Numbered from the stretch's first letter, positions 16,335 through 26,411 are shown. The stretch is DNA of 64,000 nt from CBDCVD01 sp965224015 (GCA_965224015.1 OZ245032.1:2604001-2668000), one strand, 5' to 3'. Numbers and translations: made by a program. The notes: generated by a model from the letters alone, not told the origin.

Positions 16335-18461
16335 ATGACAACAACCTCTGGGTGTTGGCCAAAGGTGCCCGCGCCGGATGCAGATAAGAATCCCGTTGCC
16401 ATAACCCAGCATGGCGTAACGAGATCTGACGAATATCATTGGTTGCGGGCTGATAATTGGCAAGCGGTAATGCGCGATCCCGAAACATTACCAGAGACAA
16501 TCCGCGCCCACCTTGAGGCTGAAAACGCCTATTGCAATGCGATGCTCGCCGATACCAAGGAACTACAGGACACACTTTACAAGGAAATGCGTGGGCGCAT
16601 CAAGGAAGATGACTCCAGCGTTCCCGCGCCAGACGGCCCCTACGCCTATGGGATCAGATACGAGATTGGCGATCAGTATCCACGCGCTATCCGTACACCA
16701 CGCGACGGCGGTCAGGTGGAACTGTTGCTCGACGTCAACGTCCTTGCCAAAGGGCACGACTACTGCGCCGTCGCCAATTGGAGCCATAGCCGCGACCATA
16801 AACGTCTGGCTTATGCCATCGATACCAACGGTTCCGAGATATACCAAATCCGCATTCGCGACCTGTCGCAGGGCAAGGATACTGAGGATATCATTACCGG
16901 CGTGGCCTCAGCCTTCGAATGGGCCGAGGACAACGAGACTTTGTTCTACGTCTGGCAGGACGAGAATCACCGCCCCTGTCGGATTTATCGCCACCATCTG
17001 GGTACCTCGCAGAGTGAGGATGTGCTCGTTTATGAGGAGGCCGACCCGGGGTTCTTCATCTCCCTTTCGCAAACCCAATCAGGGCGCTATCTGACTATTC
17101 ACTGCCACGACCACAGCACTTCAGAAGTGCATATTATCGACGCCGCATGTCCCTGTGAGCCGCCCCGATGCTATGCCCTGCGCGATGAAGGGGTTGAATA
17201 TACCGTCGATGACCACGAAAACCGGTTTTTGATCATCACTAATGCTGATGGCGCAGAAGACTTCAAAATCATGCACGCCCCGCTTGATGCCACGTCACGT
17301 ACCCAGTGGGAAGAATTTGCGGGGCATAAGACGGGCCGTTTGCGGCTTGCTCACACATGTTTTGCTAACCATTTGGTGTGGCTGGAGACGGAAAACGCGT
17401 TACCGCGCATCGTCGTTCATCGATTTTCCGATGGAGAACGTCATCACATTGCGTTCGACGAAGAGGCTTATACGCTATATCTGTCCGATGGCTACGAGTA
17501 TGCCACGGATCAAATTCGCTTTACCTATTCCTCGCCCACAACGCCGGAACAGACTTTTGACTACGACATGAACACACGCAAGAGGGTTTTGCGCAAAACA
17601 CGAGAGGTTCCCTCCGGCCACGATCCGGCGAACTATGTTGTGCGCCGTGTTATGGCGCCGGCGCGCGATGGTGAGACCATTCCCCTCACCGTGCTCAGCC
17701 ATAGGCAGACGGGTTTCGACGCAAAGGCACCGTGCCTGCTTTATGGCTATGGCGCTTATGGGATTTCCATTCCTGCGGGGTTTTTCACCTCTGTTCTGTC
17801 TCTTGTTGACCGGGGGTTTGTCTACGCCATTGCCCATATTCGTGGGGGTAAGGAGAAGGGATACAACTGGTACGCCCAGACCCGCACGAGCGGCAAACAG
17901 CGCACGTTTGATGATTATATCGACGCCGGGCGTTATCTGGTTGCCGAGGGCTATGTCGCGCAACGCCATGTTGTCGGGTGTGGTGGCTCGGCCGGTGGCT
18001 TGCTGATGGGGGTTGTAGCCAATCAGGCTCCCGAGCTGTTTGCAGGCATACTGGCGGCGGTGCCGTTTGTCGATACGTTGAACACGATGCTTGACGAGAC
18101 CCTGCCTCTCACCCCTCTCGAATGGCCCGAGTGGGGCAATCCGATAAGCTCGCGGGACTCTTATGAGACGATTGCCGCCTACAGTCCTTATGACAACATC
18201 GCAACAAGGAACTATCCGGCGATTCTGGCAACCGGGGGGCTGACCGATCCACGGGTGACCTATTGGGAGCCGGCAAAGTGGGTGGCGCGCGTGCGTGATC
18301 ACACCACGAGCAACGCGCCGGTACTGCTCCACATGAAAATGGGTGCCGGGCATGGCGGTGCCTCCGGGCGCTTTGATGCTTTAAAGGATTTGGCGCGCGA
18401 ATACGCTTTCGCGATCAAGGCTGTGGAGAATGCGCATGCTCTTGAAATAACCTCGCGCTGA
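16335..18461 (+). CDS. ptrB: Oligopeptidase B (S9 prolyl oligopeptidase family)
   Basis: Cytoplasmic serine peptidase of 708 aa that cleaves short peptides after basic residues. The N-terminal half (to about 410) is the beta-propeller that restricts access to small substrates, with the typical opening ...GVTRSDEYHWLRADNW. The C-terminal alpha/beta-hydrolase domain carries the nucleophile in GCGGSAGGLLMGV, the Asp in the GLTDPRVTYWEPAKW region and the His in MGAGHGG. The AHIRGGKEKGYNWY segment is typical of oligopeptidase B. Start ATG 16335 has a GAGGAA six bases upstream. Specificity is inferred from family resemblance only. Confidence 0.92.
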   Translation: MTTTSGCWPKVPAPDADKNPVAITQHGVTRSDEYHWLRADNWQAVMRDPETLPETIRAHLEAENAYCNAMLADTKELQDTLYKEMRGRIKEDDSSVPAPDGPYAYGIRYEIGDQYPRAIRTPRDGGQVELLLDVNVLAKGHDYCAVANWSHSRDHKRLAYAIDTNGSEIYQIRIRDLSQGKDTEDIITGVASAFEWAEDNETLFYVWQDENHRPCRIYRHHLGTSQSEDVLVYEEADPGFFISLSQTQSGRYLTIHCHDHSTSEVHIIDAACPCEPPRCYALRDEGVEYTVDDHENRFLIITNADGAEDFKIMHAPLDATSRTQWEEFAGHKTGRLRLAHTCFANHLVWLETENALPRIVVHRFSDGERHHIAFDEEAYTLYLSDGYEYATDQIRFTYSSPTTPEQTFDYDMNTRKRVLRKTREVPSGHDPANYVVRRVMAPARDGETIPLTVLSHRQTGFDAKAPCLLYGYGAYGISIPAGFFTSVLSLVDRGFVYAIAHIRGGKEKGYNWYAQTRTSGKQRTFDDYIDAGRYLVAEGYVAQRHVVGCGGSAGGLLMGVVANQAPELFAGILAAVPFVDTLNTMLDETLPLTPLEWPEWGNPISSRDSYETIAAYSPYDNIATRNYPAILATGGLTDPRVTYWEPAKWVARVRDHTTSNAPVLLHMKMGAGHGGASGRFDALKDLAREYAFAIKAVENAHALEITSR

Positions 18462-18542
18462 TTGTAGTATGAGGATTAAATAGCGACGCACGAATAGTCG
18501 GATTGAGCGCGTAATTAACTGCAAGACTTTAAGAGGCACTGA

Positions 18543-19145
18543 ATGGCATTTGATCTTCCCGAACTTCCTTACGCCTATGATTCTCTTGGCCCCTATATGT
18601 CGGCTGAAACCCTGGAGTTTCATCATGACAAGCATCACCAGGCCTATGTAACCAACGGCAACAATCTGCTGGCAGGATCGGGACTTGAGGGCAAAAGCCT
18701 TGAAGATATCGTCACTGGCAGTTTCGGCACCCATGCAGGTCTGTTCAATAATGCGGCCCAGCATTACAATCATGTCCACTTTTGGCAGTGGATGTCACCA
18801 TCGGGGGGCGGCACGTCTCTTCCTGGGGCTTTGCAGGCAAAAATCGACTCCGATCTGGGCAGCTATGATGCGTTTCGCGAGGCCTTTATACAGGCTGGTG
18901 TTACCCAGTTCGGCTCCGGCTGGTGCTGGCTGGCACTCAAGGAGGGCAAACTTGAGGTCATGAAGACTCCCAACGGTGAGAACCCTCTGGTGCATGGGGC
19001 GACACCTCTTCTTGGGTGCGATGTGTGGGAGCACTCCTACTATATTGACTATCGCAACGCGCGGCCCAAATATCTTGAGGCCTTCATGGACAATTTGGTC
19101 AACTGGGAATACGTGGAGGCGTTATTCTCCGCCGCAAGTTCGTAA
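18543..19145 (+). CDS. sodB: Superoxide dismutase [Fe]
   Basis: Converts superoxide to hydrogen peroxide and oxygen in the cytoplasm. The 200-aa sequence starts MAFDLPELPYAYDSLGPYMS and has metal ligand H27 in EFHHDKHH, a second His in the NNAAQHYNHVHFW region, and the Asp and His in CDVWEHSYYIDYRN. The AQHYNH and TQFGSGW patterns favour Fe over Mn, though cambialistic use is possible. AAGAGG lies seven bases before ATG 18543. It is followed by a remnant of a family B element. Confidence 0.96.
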   Translation: MAFDLPELPYAYDSLGPYMSAETLEFHHDKHHQAYVTNGNNLLAGSGLEGKSLEDIVTGSFGTHAGLFNNAAQHYNHVHFWQWMSPSGGGTSLPGALQAKIDSDLGSYDAFREAFIQAGVTQFGSGWCWLALKEGKLEVMKTPNGENPLVHGATPLLGCDVWEHSYYIDYRNARPKYLEAFMDNLVNWEYVEALFSAASS

Positions 19146-19223
19146 AATGATTTCCCGATACTGGTGGTAATGTAAACGGCGATCGCCAATAACAGCACGT
19201 CTTGTCACGTTGCCTTACCCCTG

Positions 19224-19288
19224 GCAAAATTGCTCCGTCAGAATGGTTCTATTAAAACCTGATACGCTCTAAAACCTGACACGCTCTA
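19224..19288 (+). repeat. Truncated family B element with doubled terminus, at the secA stop
   Basis: From 19224 the sequence matches the last 48 bp of family B (GCAAAATTGCTCCGTCAGAA..GATACGCTCTA), then the terminal 16 bp are repeated (AACCTGACACGCTCTA at 19273-19288). The TAG stop of secA (19288-19286 on the minus strand) is formed at this end. It is probably the product of deletion after two insertions or of slippage. Confidence 0.8.
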
Positions 19289-22048
19289 GCGCAAGCGGCC
19301 ATGGCAGTGTTTGAACTTCTTGCCGGTTCCACACGGGCAGGGTTCGTTGCGCCCTACCTTACCCCAGGTCTCAGGATCATCGGGATCAATATGATCCGCG
19401 GCCTTACGGCTCCTTACAGGGGCCAGGCCGTAAGAGGAGCCCTCAATTTCCCGTTCCGTCGGCGGGGCGGTAACAAGCTTATCGCGCCCTCTGAACGCCT
19501 CATCTTCATCAAGGCTTAAATGTTGCTCATGCAGCTCAGGGGCCTCGCGCTCGCGCAAAACATCACGGCTTTGCGTCAGTTCCACATGAAATAGCTGTCC
19601 GGTGACGGCCTCTCGAAGGTTCGACAGAAGGCCCTCAAACAGACTGAATCCCTCGGTCTTGTATTCGTTTAACGGGTCCCGTTGCCCATGGGCACGCAAA
19701 CCGATCACCTGACGCAAATGATCAAGGGTTGCCAAATGTTCGCGCCACAGGTGATCCAGCGTCTGGAGCAAAACGGCTTTTTCAATCTGTCGGGTAAGAT
19801 CGGGGCCGAACTGGGCCGCCTTTGCCGCGGCGGCTTCATCTGTTTTGCGAATGAGTCGGGCGAGCACTTCCTCATCGGCAATGCCTTCTTCGTTGGTCCA
19901 GTCAACGATGGGCAGGTCGAGATCGAAGATGCGCTGGATCTGTGTCGTCAAGCCTTCGGCATCCCACTGCTCGGCATAGGCGCGTGGTGGGATGTATGTC
20001 TCCACCAAATCTTCAATCACCGAATGACGCATATCCTTGACCGTCTCGGCCAGATCATCATCGCTCATCAGGTCCAGGCGCTGCTCAAAGATGACCTTGC
20101 GTTGATCGTTCATGACATCGTCGAATTTCAGCAGATTTTTGCGAATGTCGAAGTTGCGCGCTTCAACCTTGCCCTGGGCGCGCTCAATGGCTTTGTTGAT
20201 CCAGGGGTGGACGATCGCCTCGCCTTCCTCAAGACCCAGCTTGACCAACATTGAATCCATACGCTGCGAGCCGAAAATACGCATCAGGTCGTCTTCCAAA
20301 GAGAGAAAAAACTTCGATGTCCCCGGATCCCCCTGGCGTCCGGAACGTCCACGAAGCTGGTTATCAATGCGTCGCGCTTCATGACGCTCCGTGGCCAGCA
20401 CATAAAGCCCCCCAGCCTCCAGCGCCTCATCGCGCATTTGTGCAACCTGTTTGCGAATGACTTCCTCGCGCCGCCTTTTCTCGGCTTCGTCGTCGATGTT
20501 CGCCAGTTCCTCAGCAACGCGCATATCCCCGTTACCCCCTAACTGGATATCGGTGCCGCGTCCGGCCATATTGGTCGCAATGGTAATGGCGCCAGGCACC
20601 CCGGCCTGGGCGATGATACTCGCTTCGCGCTCGTGGTGACGAGCGTTGAGGACCTGATGCGGAATATTTTCCTTTGTGAGAATATTGGACAGGTGTTCGG
20701 ATTTTTCGATGGATGTCGTGCCCACAAGAACCGGTTGGCGCTTGTACCGGCATTTTTGAATGAGGGAAACAATAGCGTCATATTTTTCCGCCGTCGTGCG
20801 GTATACCTCGTCATCCTCATCAATGCGGGCAACCGCCACATTGGTCGGGATTTCGATCACGTCAAGCTTGTAGATATCCATCAACTCGTCAGCCTCGGTC
20901 GAGGCCGTGCCGGTCATACCAGCGAGCTTTTCATAAAGGCGAAAATAATTCTGGAACGTAATTGAGGCCAGGGTCTGGTTTTCTGGCTGAATAGTGACCC
21001 CCTCTTTGGCCTCCAAAGCCTGATGCTGACCTTCTGAATAACGCCGCCCCGGCATCATGCGCCCGGTAAACTCGTCGATAATCACAACTTCATCACCGCG
21101 CACGATATAGTCCCTGTCCTTTTCAAACAGGGTATGGGCGCGCAAAGCCTGGTTAATGTGATGCACGATGGTGACGTTCTCGATGTCATAAAGGGAAGAC
21201 CCCTGCAACAGGCCCTCCTGTTTAAGCAGCTGTTCGGCATGCTCTGTGCCGTCTTCTGTAAACGTAACGTTGCGCTGTTTTTCATCGAGTTCGTAGTCGT
21301 CGGCAACCAGATTGGGGATGATTTTGTCGATGGTCGTATACAGATCCGATTTGTCCTCAAGAGGGCCGGAAATAATCAGCGGCGTTCGCGCTTCGTCGAT
21401 AAGAATTGAATCGACCTCATCAACAATGGCGTAGAAATGGCCGCGCTGAACCATGTCCTGACGCTCCATCTTCATATTGTCGCGCAGGTAATCAAAGCCG
21501 AATTCGTTGTTGGTGCCGTAAGTCACATCAGCGCCATAGGCAGCACGGCGCTCATCGTCATCAAGGCCGTGTACGATGGTGCCAACCGCCAGCCCGAGAA
21601 AACGATAGATCTGTCCCATCCATTCCGCATCGCGGGTGGCCAGATAGTCATTGACCGTGACAACATGTACACCATTACCAGTCAAGGCGTTCAGATAGAC
21701 CGGCAGGGTTGCAACCAAAGTCTTGCCTTCTCCGGTTTTCATCTCGGCGATATTGCCCTCGTGCAGAACCATGCCGCCGCACAGCTGAACATCGAAATGA
21801 CGCTGTCCGAGTGTTCGCTTGGCCGCCTCGCGTACGGTTGCAAAGGCAGGAACCAGCAGATCATCAAGCTTGGCCCCATCGCGCAATTGTTGGCGAAACG
21901 TCTCTGTGCGCGCACGCAACTGGTCATCACTCAGCGCCTCAACCTCGCCTTCCAGGGCATTAATCGCATCAATGCGCGACTGATACGCCTTGACCTTGCG
22001 GTCGTTGGCGCTTCCGAACATTTTGCGAGCCAGCGCTGCCAATGCCAT
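19286..22048 (-). CDS. secA: Preprotein translocase ATPase SecA
   Basis: ATP-driven motor of Sec-dependent protein export, 920 aa. Visible are the Walker A MKTGEGKT near residue 104, VDEVDSILIDEARTPLIISG (helicase DEAD-like box), the second nucleotide-binding fold with TNMAGRGTDIQLGG and RGRSGRQGDPG, and the C-terminal zinc motif CPCGTGKKFKHCHG that binds SecB. An expanded ATP-binding region is not seen. Start ATG 22048 gives MALAALARKMFGSANDRKVK. The argJ-ppiC-secA neighbourhood is typical of Alphaproteobacteria. The stop codon lies at a family B terminus. Confidence 0.98.
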   Translation of the reverse strand: MALAALARKMFGSANDRKVKAYQSRIDAINALEGEVEALSDDQLRARTETFRQQLRDGAKLDDLLVPAFATVREAAKRTLGQRHFDVQLCGGMVLHEGNIAEMKTGEGKTLVATLPVYLNALTGNGVHVVTVNDYLATRDAEWMGQIYRFLGLAVGTIVHGLDDDERRAAYGADVTYGTNNEFGFDYLRDNMKMERQDMVQRGHFYAIVDEVDSILIDEARTPLIISGPLEDKSDLYTTIDKIIPNLVADDYELDEKQRNVTFTEDGTEHAEQLLKQEGLLQGSSLYDIENVTIVHHINQALRAHTLFEKDRDYIVRGDEVVIIDEFTGRMMPGRRYSEGQHQALEAKEGVTIQPENQTLASITFQNYFRLYEKLAGMTGTASTEADELMDIYKLDVIEIPTNVAVARIDEDDEVYRTTAEKYDAIVSLIQKCRYKRQPVLVGTTSIEKSEHLSNILTKENIPHQVLNARHHEREASIIAQAGVPGAITIATNMAGRGTDIQLGGNGDMRVAEELANIDDEAEKRRREEVIRKQVAQMRDEALEAGGLYVLATERHEARRIDNQLRGRSGRQGDPGTSKFFLSLEDDLMRIFGSQRMDSMLVKLGLEEGEAIVHPWINKAIERAQGKVEARNFDIRKNLLKFDDVMNDQRKVIFEQRLDLMSDDDLAETVKDMRHSVIEDLVETYIPPRAYAEQWDAEGLTTQIQRIFDLDLPIVDWTNEEGIADEEVLARLIRKTDEAAAAKAAQFGPDLTRQIEKAVLLQTLDHLWREHLATLDHLRQVIGLRAHGQRDPLNEYKTEGFSLFEGLLSNLREAVTGQLFHVELTQSRDVLREREAPELHEQHLSLDEDEAFRGRDKLVTAPPTEREIEGSSYGLAPVRSRKAADHIDPDDPETWGKVGRNEPCPCGTGKKFKHCHGRLR

Positions 22049-22229
22049 CGAACGTTCCTCTATGTCTATTCTTTACGCAGTCATGAGATAAGCGCAGGCC
22101 AGCGGCTTGTCAACGTCTGCCGAGACTGCAACGTGTTGGTGAATCAAATCCGTTGGTCATGCACGCATTTTGTGTTATGGGTACGCGCCATTCGGACTCG
22201 CATTATCCCCGAGTCCGGTATCCAGCTTA

Positions 22230-22330
22230 TACCAGCGGTATTGGCTTTATATACACGCCGACTGGTGTACGGCCTTGATAACATACTGACTTGACGCTAA
22301 GCCATGAGTCATTGTTAAGGACCCTTGGTA
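22230..22330 (-). mobile_element. Family A MITE, copy 3 (101 bp, TSD TTA)
   Basis: TACCAGCGG..CCTTGGTA, flanked by TTA at 22227-22229 and 22331-22333. It lies in the 331-bp divergent region between secA and ppiC, 49 bp before the ppiC start, and may influence either promoter. Same length as the other complete copies. Confidence 0.92.
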
Positions 22331-22379
22331 TTACTATTGTACCTTCAGTCAATATCCGACTTAGGAATGGACACAAATA

Positions 22380-23279
22380 ATGCTATTTTCTGCCCCTTTT
22401 TCAAACAAGACCCTGGCGCGTACAGGCATTGTCACCGTCATAATGGCGCTATTGCTGACCTGGCAACCTGCTACCTTTGCCCAGGACACCATTGATCCGA
22501 AAACCGTAGTGGCACGGGTGAACGGAGTCGAGATCATCCAGGCCGATATTGCCATTGTTGAGGACCTCTATGGGCCCCAGTTGCAGCAAATGCCGGAATC
22601 GGCACGGCGGCCCCTATTGGTGCGTTCACTCGTTGATCTGATACTCTTCGCCAATGCCGCCGGCGCGGCGAAGCTTGGCGATAGCGACGATTTTCAGCGG
22701 CGTATGACTTTTCTTCGCCGCCAGGCCCTGCGCGAGCAATATCTGATCGAAGTCGTTGAAAAATCGGTTTCCGAAAGCGAGGTGCGGGCGCGGTATGAAG
22801 AAGACGTTAAAGGCTTCAAGGCGCAAGATGAGGTGCGGGCGCGCCATATTCTTGTCAAAACCGAGGACGAGGCCAAAGACATCAAGGCGTCATTGGACAA
22901 GGGTGAGGATTTCGCGACCCTTGCCCAGTCCAAGTCAACGGGGCCCAGTGGTGCTCAGGGTGGGGATTTGGGGTATTTCACCCGTGAGACGATGGTCAAG
23001 CCCTTTGCCGATGCCGCGTTTAGTCTTGCCAAGGATGAGATTTCGGCACCTGTCCAAACCCGGTTTGGCTGGCACGTCATCAAGCTTGAAGACAAGCGCA
23101 AAACCGCGCCCCCATCCTTTGATAGCGTCAAGGCCGATCTGCGCCAGGCCCTTTACGGCGAAAAACTGGAAGCGGCTCAAAACGCCTTGCGCGAAAAGGC
23201 GACCATCGACATTCTTGACCCCAGCGCCAAAATGCCCGTTCAGGAAGAGGACGCAGACAAGAAACCCACCGCACAATGA
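22380..23279 (+). CDS. Periplasmic peptidyl-prolyl isomerase (parvulin/SurA-PrsA-like)
   Basis: Exported folding helper of 299 aa. An N-terminal signal peptide (basic KTLART, hydrophobic VTVIMALLLTW, end ...ATFAQ) is followed by a SurA-like N-domain and then, at about 155-245, a parvulin domain with ARHILVKTEDEAKDI, GPSGAQGGDLGYF and the closing FGWHVIKLED. The C-terminus is charged and probably disordered. Start ATG 22380. An isomerase of this kind next to secA and argJ is a recurring alphaproteobacterial arrangement. Assists outer-membrane or periplasmic protein folding by family inference. Confidence 0.92.
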   Translation: MLFSAPFSNKTLARTGIVTVIMALLLTWQPATFAQDTIDPKTVVARVNGVEIIQADIAIVEDLYGPQLQQMPESARRPLLVRSLVDLILFANAAGAAKLGDSDDFQRRMTFLRRQALREQYLIEVVEKSVSESEVRARYEEDVKGFKAQDEVRARHILVKTEDEAKDIKASLDKGEDFATLAQSKSTGPSGAQGGDLGYFTRETMVKPFADAAFSLAKDEISAPVQTRFGWHVIKLEDKRKTAPPSFDSVKADLRQALYGEKLEAAQNALREKATIDILDPSAKMPVQEEDADKKPTAQ

Positions 23280-23352
23280 GCAAGCCAGGCAACAACCGCG
23301 CCGCTGGCACGCTGTTTCGACCGCCGAGGCGGTACGGGCCGGTCGTCAATTG

Positions 23353-24576
23353 ATGCAGACGAGAACGTCACCTTTGGCTCCACCCACCAGCGCGCACATG
23401 CCGAACCTGACCGGGATGCGCGCCGCAACCTGCGCTGCGGGCATAAAGTATTGTGATCGCAAGGACTTGCTGCTCGTTGTCTTTGACCACTTTGCACCGG
23501 TTGCAGGGGTGTTTACCCGCTCAAAATGCCCGTCAGCGGCGGTGGACTGGTGTCGGCAACACCTGCATCTGGGGAAGATCCGGGGGCTTGTGATCAATTC
23601 AGGAAATGCTAATGCGTTTACGGGGATTCGCGGTGCGCAGGCGGCCAGAGAAACGGCCCTGGCCGCCGCTGCCGCCCTGAATTGCCCCCTCGAGGCTATC
23701 ATGCTTGCCTCCACTGGGGTGATTGGCGAGCCTATGGATACGTCTTCGTTTGCCACCCTGTTGCACGATCTGGCGGCGCGTGCTGGAAACGTTGACTGGC
23801 TTGATATGGCGCGAACCATCATGACCACAGACACGTTTCCCAAATGTGCCAGCCGCACCGTCGAAATTGCCGGAAAATCTTACGTCATTAATGGGTTTGC
23901 CAAAGGCTCAGGCATGATCGCGCCGGACATGGCAACCATGCTCGGTTTTATCTTTACCGATGCTCCCGTTGACGCCGCCACCATGCAGGCCATGCTTGAC
24001 GAACTGACCCCGGCGACCTTTAACGCCATTACCGTTGATGGGGACACGTCCACCAGCGATACGGTGCTTATGGTTTCCCTTGGGACCGAGGATGCGTCCT
24101 GTCTTTCCAACGCTCAATTGCCGCCCCTAAAGGCCGCCCTTTACGAAGTCATGCGGGAGTTGGCCCAACTGATCGTTAGGGATGGCGAGGGGGCCAGTAA
24201 ATTCATCACCGTGCACGTGTATGGAGGTATCAACGATATGTCCGCCAAACGCCTTGCCTTGAGCGTCGCAAACTCACCCCTGGTCAAGACGGCTATCGCC
24301 GGGGGGGACGCCAATTGGGGACGCATCGTCATGGCGGTGGGAAAGGCCGGCGAGCCCGCAGATCGCGACAGGTTGGGGATCCGGTTTGGTAATCTTGACG
24401 CAGCGATGGCCGGAGAACGCCACCCGGACTACGACGAGGACATGTTGTCTGAATATATGCGCGGCAACGAGATCACCATTGCTATTGATATCGGACTTGG
24501 CGACGGGCAAGCGACGATTTGGACATGCGACCTGACCCAGGACTATATTTCCATTAACGCTGATTATCGTAGCTGA
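23353..24576 (+). CDS. argJ: Bifunctional glutamate N-acetyltransferase/amino-acid acetyltransferase (ornithine acetyltransferase)
   Basis: Transfers acetyl groups from N-acetylornithine to glutamate in the cyclic arginine pathway; the bifunctional form also uses acetyl-CoA. The 407 aa contain GMRAATCAAGIKY, NSGNANAFTG, the MTTDTFPK segment, and the self-cleavage site in GSGMIAPDMATMLGF, where the chain is cut before the Thr to give alpha and beta subunits. The closing region has GGDANWGRIVMAVGKAG. ATG 23353 (MQTRTSPLAPP) is preferred; the reading frame upstream of it overlaps ppiC out of frame and does not look like protein. Confidence 0.95.
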   Translation: MQTRTSPLAPPTSAHMPNLTGMRAATCAAGIKYCDRKDLLLVVFDHFAPVAGVFTRSKCPSAAVDWCRQHLHLGKIRGLVINSGNANAFTGIRGAQAARETALAAAAALNCPLEAIMLASTGVIGEPMDTSSFATLLHDLAARAGNVDWLDMARTIMTTDTFPKCASRTVEIAGKSYVINGFAKGSGMIAPDMATMLGFIFTDAPVDAATMQAMLDELTPATFNAITVDGDTSTSDTVLMVSLGTEDASCLSNAQLPPLKAALYEVMRELAQLIVRDGEGASKFITVHVYGGINDMSAKRLALSVANSPLVKTAIAGGDANWGRIVMAVGKAGEPADRDRLGIRFGNLDAAMAGERHPDYDEDMLSEYMRGNEITIAIDIGLGDGQATIWTCDLTQDYISINADYRS

Positions 24577-24600
24577 GCACGTCTAATAACGGGCATCTTC

Positions 24601-26103
24601 ATGTTTCCCAAGCCACGATCTGACCTTCGGTCGAACACATTTGCCTATGAAACCGCGCCTCTTGTCAGGGCGAACGGGTTTCGCGAGTACGACGCCCGCT
24701 GGGTGTTTGGCAAAGACATCAATCTTATGGGGATGCAGCGGGTGGGCGCCGGGCTGGGGACTTTGCTGGCCGAGCGCGGCGTGCCCCTGGAGATTGTTAC
24801 GGGCCATGATTTTCGCTCCTACTCCTGCGCCATCAAGCAAGCACTCATTACCGGGCTGATGAGCTCAGGTTGCCGGGTGCATGATATTGGCCTTAGCATT
24901 ACCCCTATGGCCTATTTCGCCCAGTTTGCTCTTGATGTTCCTGCGGTGGCCATGGTGACCGCGTCGCACAACGAGAACGGCTGGACAGGCGTAAAAATGG
25001 GAGCCGAGCGGCCCCTCACGTTTGGCCCTGACGCCATGAATCGACTAAAGCAAATCGTTCTTGACACCCAGCCGAAAATGGAGGGCGAGGGCCGTTATGT
25101 TTATCACGACGGGTTCTTTCACCAGCACTACCTGCCGCAGCTGACAGACCGTGCGCCGTTTTCCAGGCCACTGAAAGTCGTTGTCGCCTGTGGCAACGGA
25201 ACCGCGGGGGCGTTCGCACCAGAGGTTTTGGCAAAATTGGGTGCCGAAATTATTCCGATGGACTGCGAGGGGGATGCGACTTTTCCTCGCTATAACCCCA
25301 ATCCGGAAGACATGAAAATGCTTCAGGCCATGCGCGATATGGTCCGCAAAAGCGGCGCGGATGTGGGGCTTGGATTTGATGGAGATGGAGATCGTTGCGG
25401 CGTTGTCGACAATGAAGGGGAGGAAATTTTTGCAGACAAGGTCGGGGTCATGTTGGCGCGGGACTTATCAGAAAAACACAGGCACGCGCAGTTTGTCGTC
25501 GATGTCAAGTCAACAGGCCTATATGCCCGCGACCCGGTCCTAAAGCAGAATAGGGCGACAACCGAATATTGGAAAACAGGGCACAGCTACATCAAGCAAA
25601 GGGTCAACGCGCTTGGGGCCCTGGCCGGCTTTGAAAAATCCGGACACTATTTTTTCGGGCCGCCCATCGGGAACGGGTACGATGACGGCCTCGTGTCGGC
25701 AATCGCCATTCTCGATATGCTAGATCGCAATTCCTCCCTGAGCATGGCCGATATGCGCCGCCGGTTGCCAAGAACCTGGGGCTCGCCGACTATGTCTCCG
25801 GCATGCGCCGATGCAGACAAGTATGCCGTCGTCGCCAAAATCACAAAGCAGATTGAAAACATGCATACGCAAGGTCAACAGATTGGCGACCACACCATTG
25901 TCGATCTTATTACGGTGAATGGGGTTCGGGTCACCACTGATGACGGAACCTGGGGATTAGTGCGCGCATCGTCAAACGCGCCCGAGTTGGTGGTGGTGGT
26001 CGAGAGCCCCGTGTCTGAGCGGCGTTTACACCAAATGTTTGATGCCATTAATGGGATTATTCGCGAGCATCCACAGGTCGGAGCCTATAATCAGGTCCTT
26101 TGA
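24601..26103 (+). CDS. Phosphomannomutase/phosphoglucomutase
   Basis: Alpha-D-phosphohexomutase of 500 aa that moves phosphate between C6 and C1 of glucose or mannose. It has the active-site phosphoserine in VTASHNENGWTG, the metal-binding DGDGDRCGVVD, the sugar-binding GFEKSGHYFF (EKSGH) loop and the C-terminal phosphate-binding RASSNAPEL. Start ATG 24601 is 24 bp after argJ. The product would supply sugar phosphates for cell-envelope polysaccharide. In related genomes a mutT gene often occupies this position after argJ; none is seen. Confidence 0.92.
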   Translation: MFPKPRSDLRSNTFAYETAPLVRANGFREYDARWVFGKDINLMGMQRVGAGLGTLLAERGVPLEIVTGHDFRSYSCAIKQALITGLMSSGCRVHDIGLSITPMAYFAQFALDVPAVAMVTASHNENGWTGVKMGAERPLTFGPDAMNRLKQIVLDTQPKMEGEGRYVYHDGFFHQHYLPQLTDRAPFSRPLKVVVACGNGTAGAFAPEVLAKLGAEIIPMDCEGDATFPRYNPNPEDMKMLQAMRDMVRKSGADVGLGFDGDGDRCGVVDNEGEEIFADKVGVMLARDLSEKHRHAQFVVDVKSTGLYARDPVLKQNRATTEYWKTGHSYIKQRVNALGALAGFEKSGHYFFGPPIGNGYDDGLVSAIAILDMLDRNSSLSMADMRRRLPRTWGSPTMSPACADADKYAVVAKITKQIENMHTQGQQIGDHTIVDLITVNGVRVTTDDGTWGLVRASSNAPELVVVVESPVSERRLHQMFDAINGIIREHPQVGAYNQVL

Positions 26104-26411
26104 ATCAGTTGGGAACATCTATCGACGGCCTGGCCAACCTGCGCCAGGAGGCGTTGGAGTTTTGTTGAACCTGCACCGGTGAGCAAAAGCCTGAAAGCAA
26201 AAAACAAGAAAATTTAAAATACCCCGGTTGTGGCTTATGATCAGATCAATGGCTTCGCGAGGCCGAAAAAGGATAATCAAGGCCATGTTCAAGGCCCGAT
26301 TTCGCCGTTCTCTTAATCCATAACGGGGATGTTTTGCATTTTGTTTGGCTTCTGATGGGCCTCTCTTGACTTGTGTTGCCTGCGGGGCTTGCTTTTTGTG
26401 CTCAACAAGTT
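26104..26411. other. 308-bp region without recognisable gene
   Basis: Between the phosphohexomutase stop and the end of the iolG fossil. A minus-strand frame is open through most of it, but it is the run-on of the frameshifted fossil and looks non-coding (biased Lys/Arg content, no known pattern). No repeat or promoter was recognised. Confidence 0.5.

Noticed and set aside
17475..18353. 292-codon minus-strand frame inside the oligopeptidase gene
   Set aside because: Complement of the conserved catalytic domain of oligopeptidase B; not protein-like by composition.
22756..23352. Long upstream extension of the argJ frame overlapping ppiC
   Set aside because: It is the off-frame shadow of ppiC, Arg/Pro-rich; ArgJ similarity starts only after ATG 23353.
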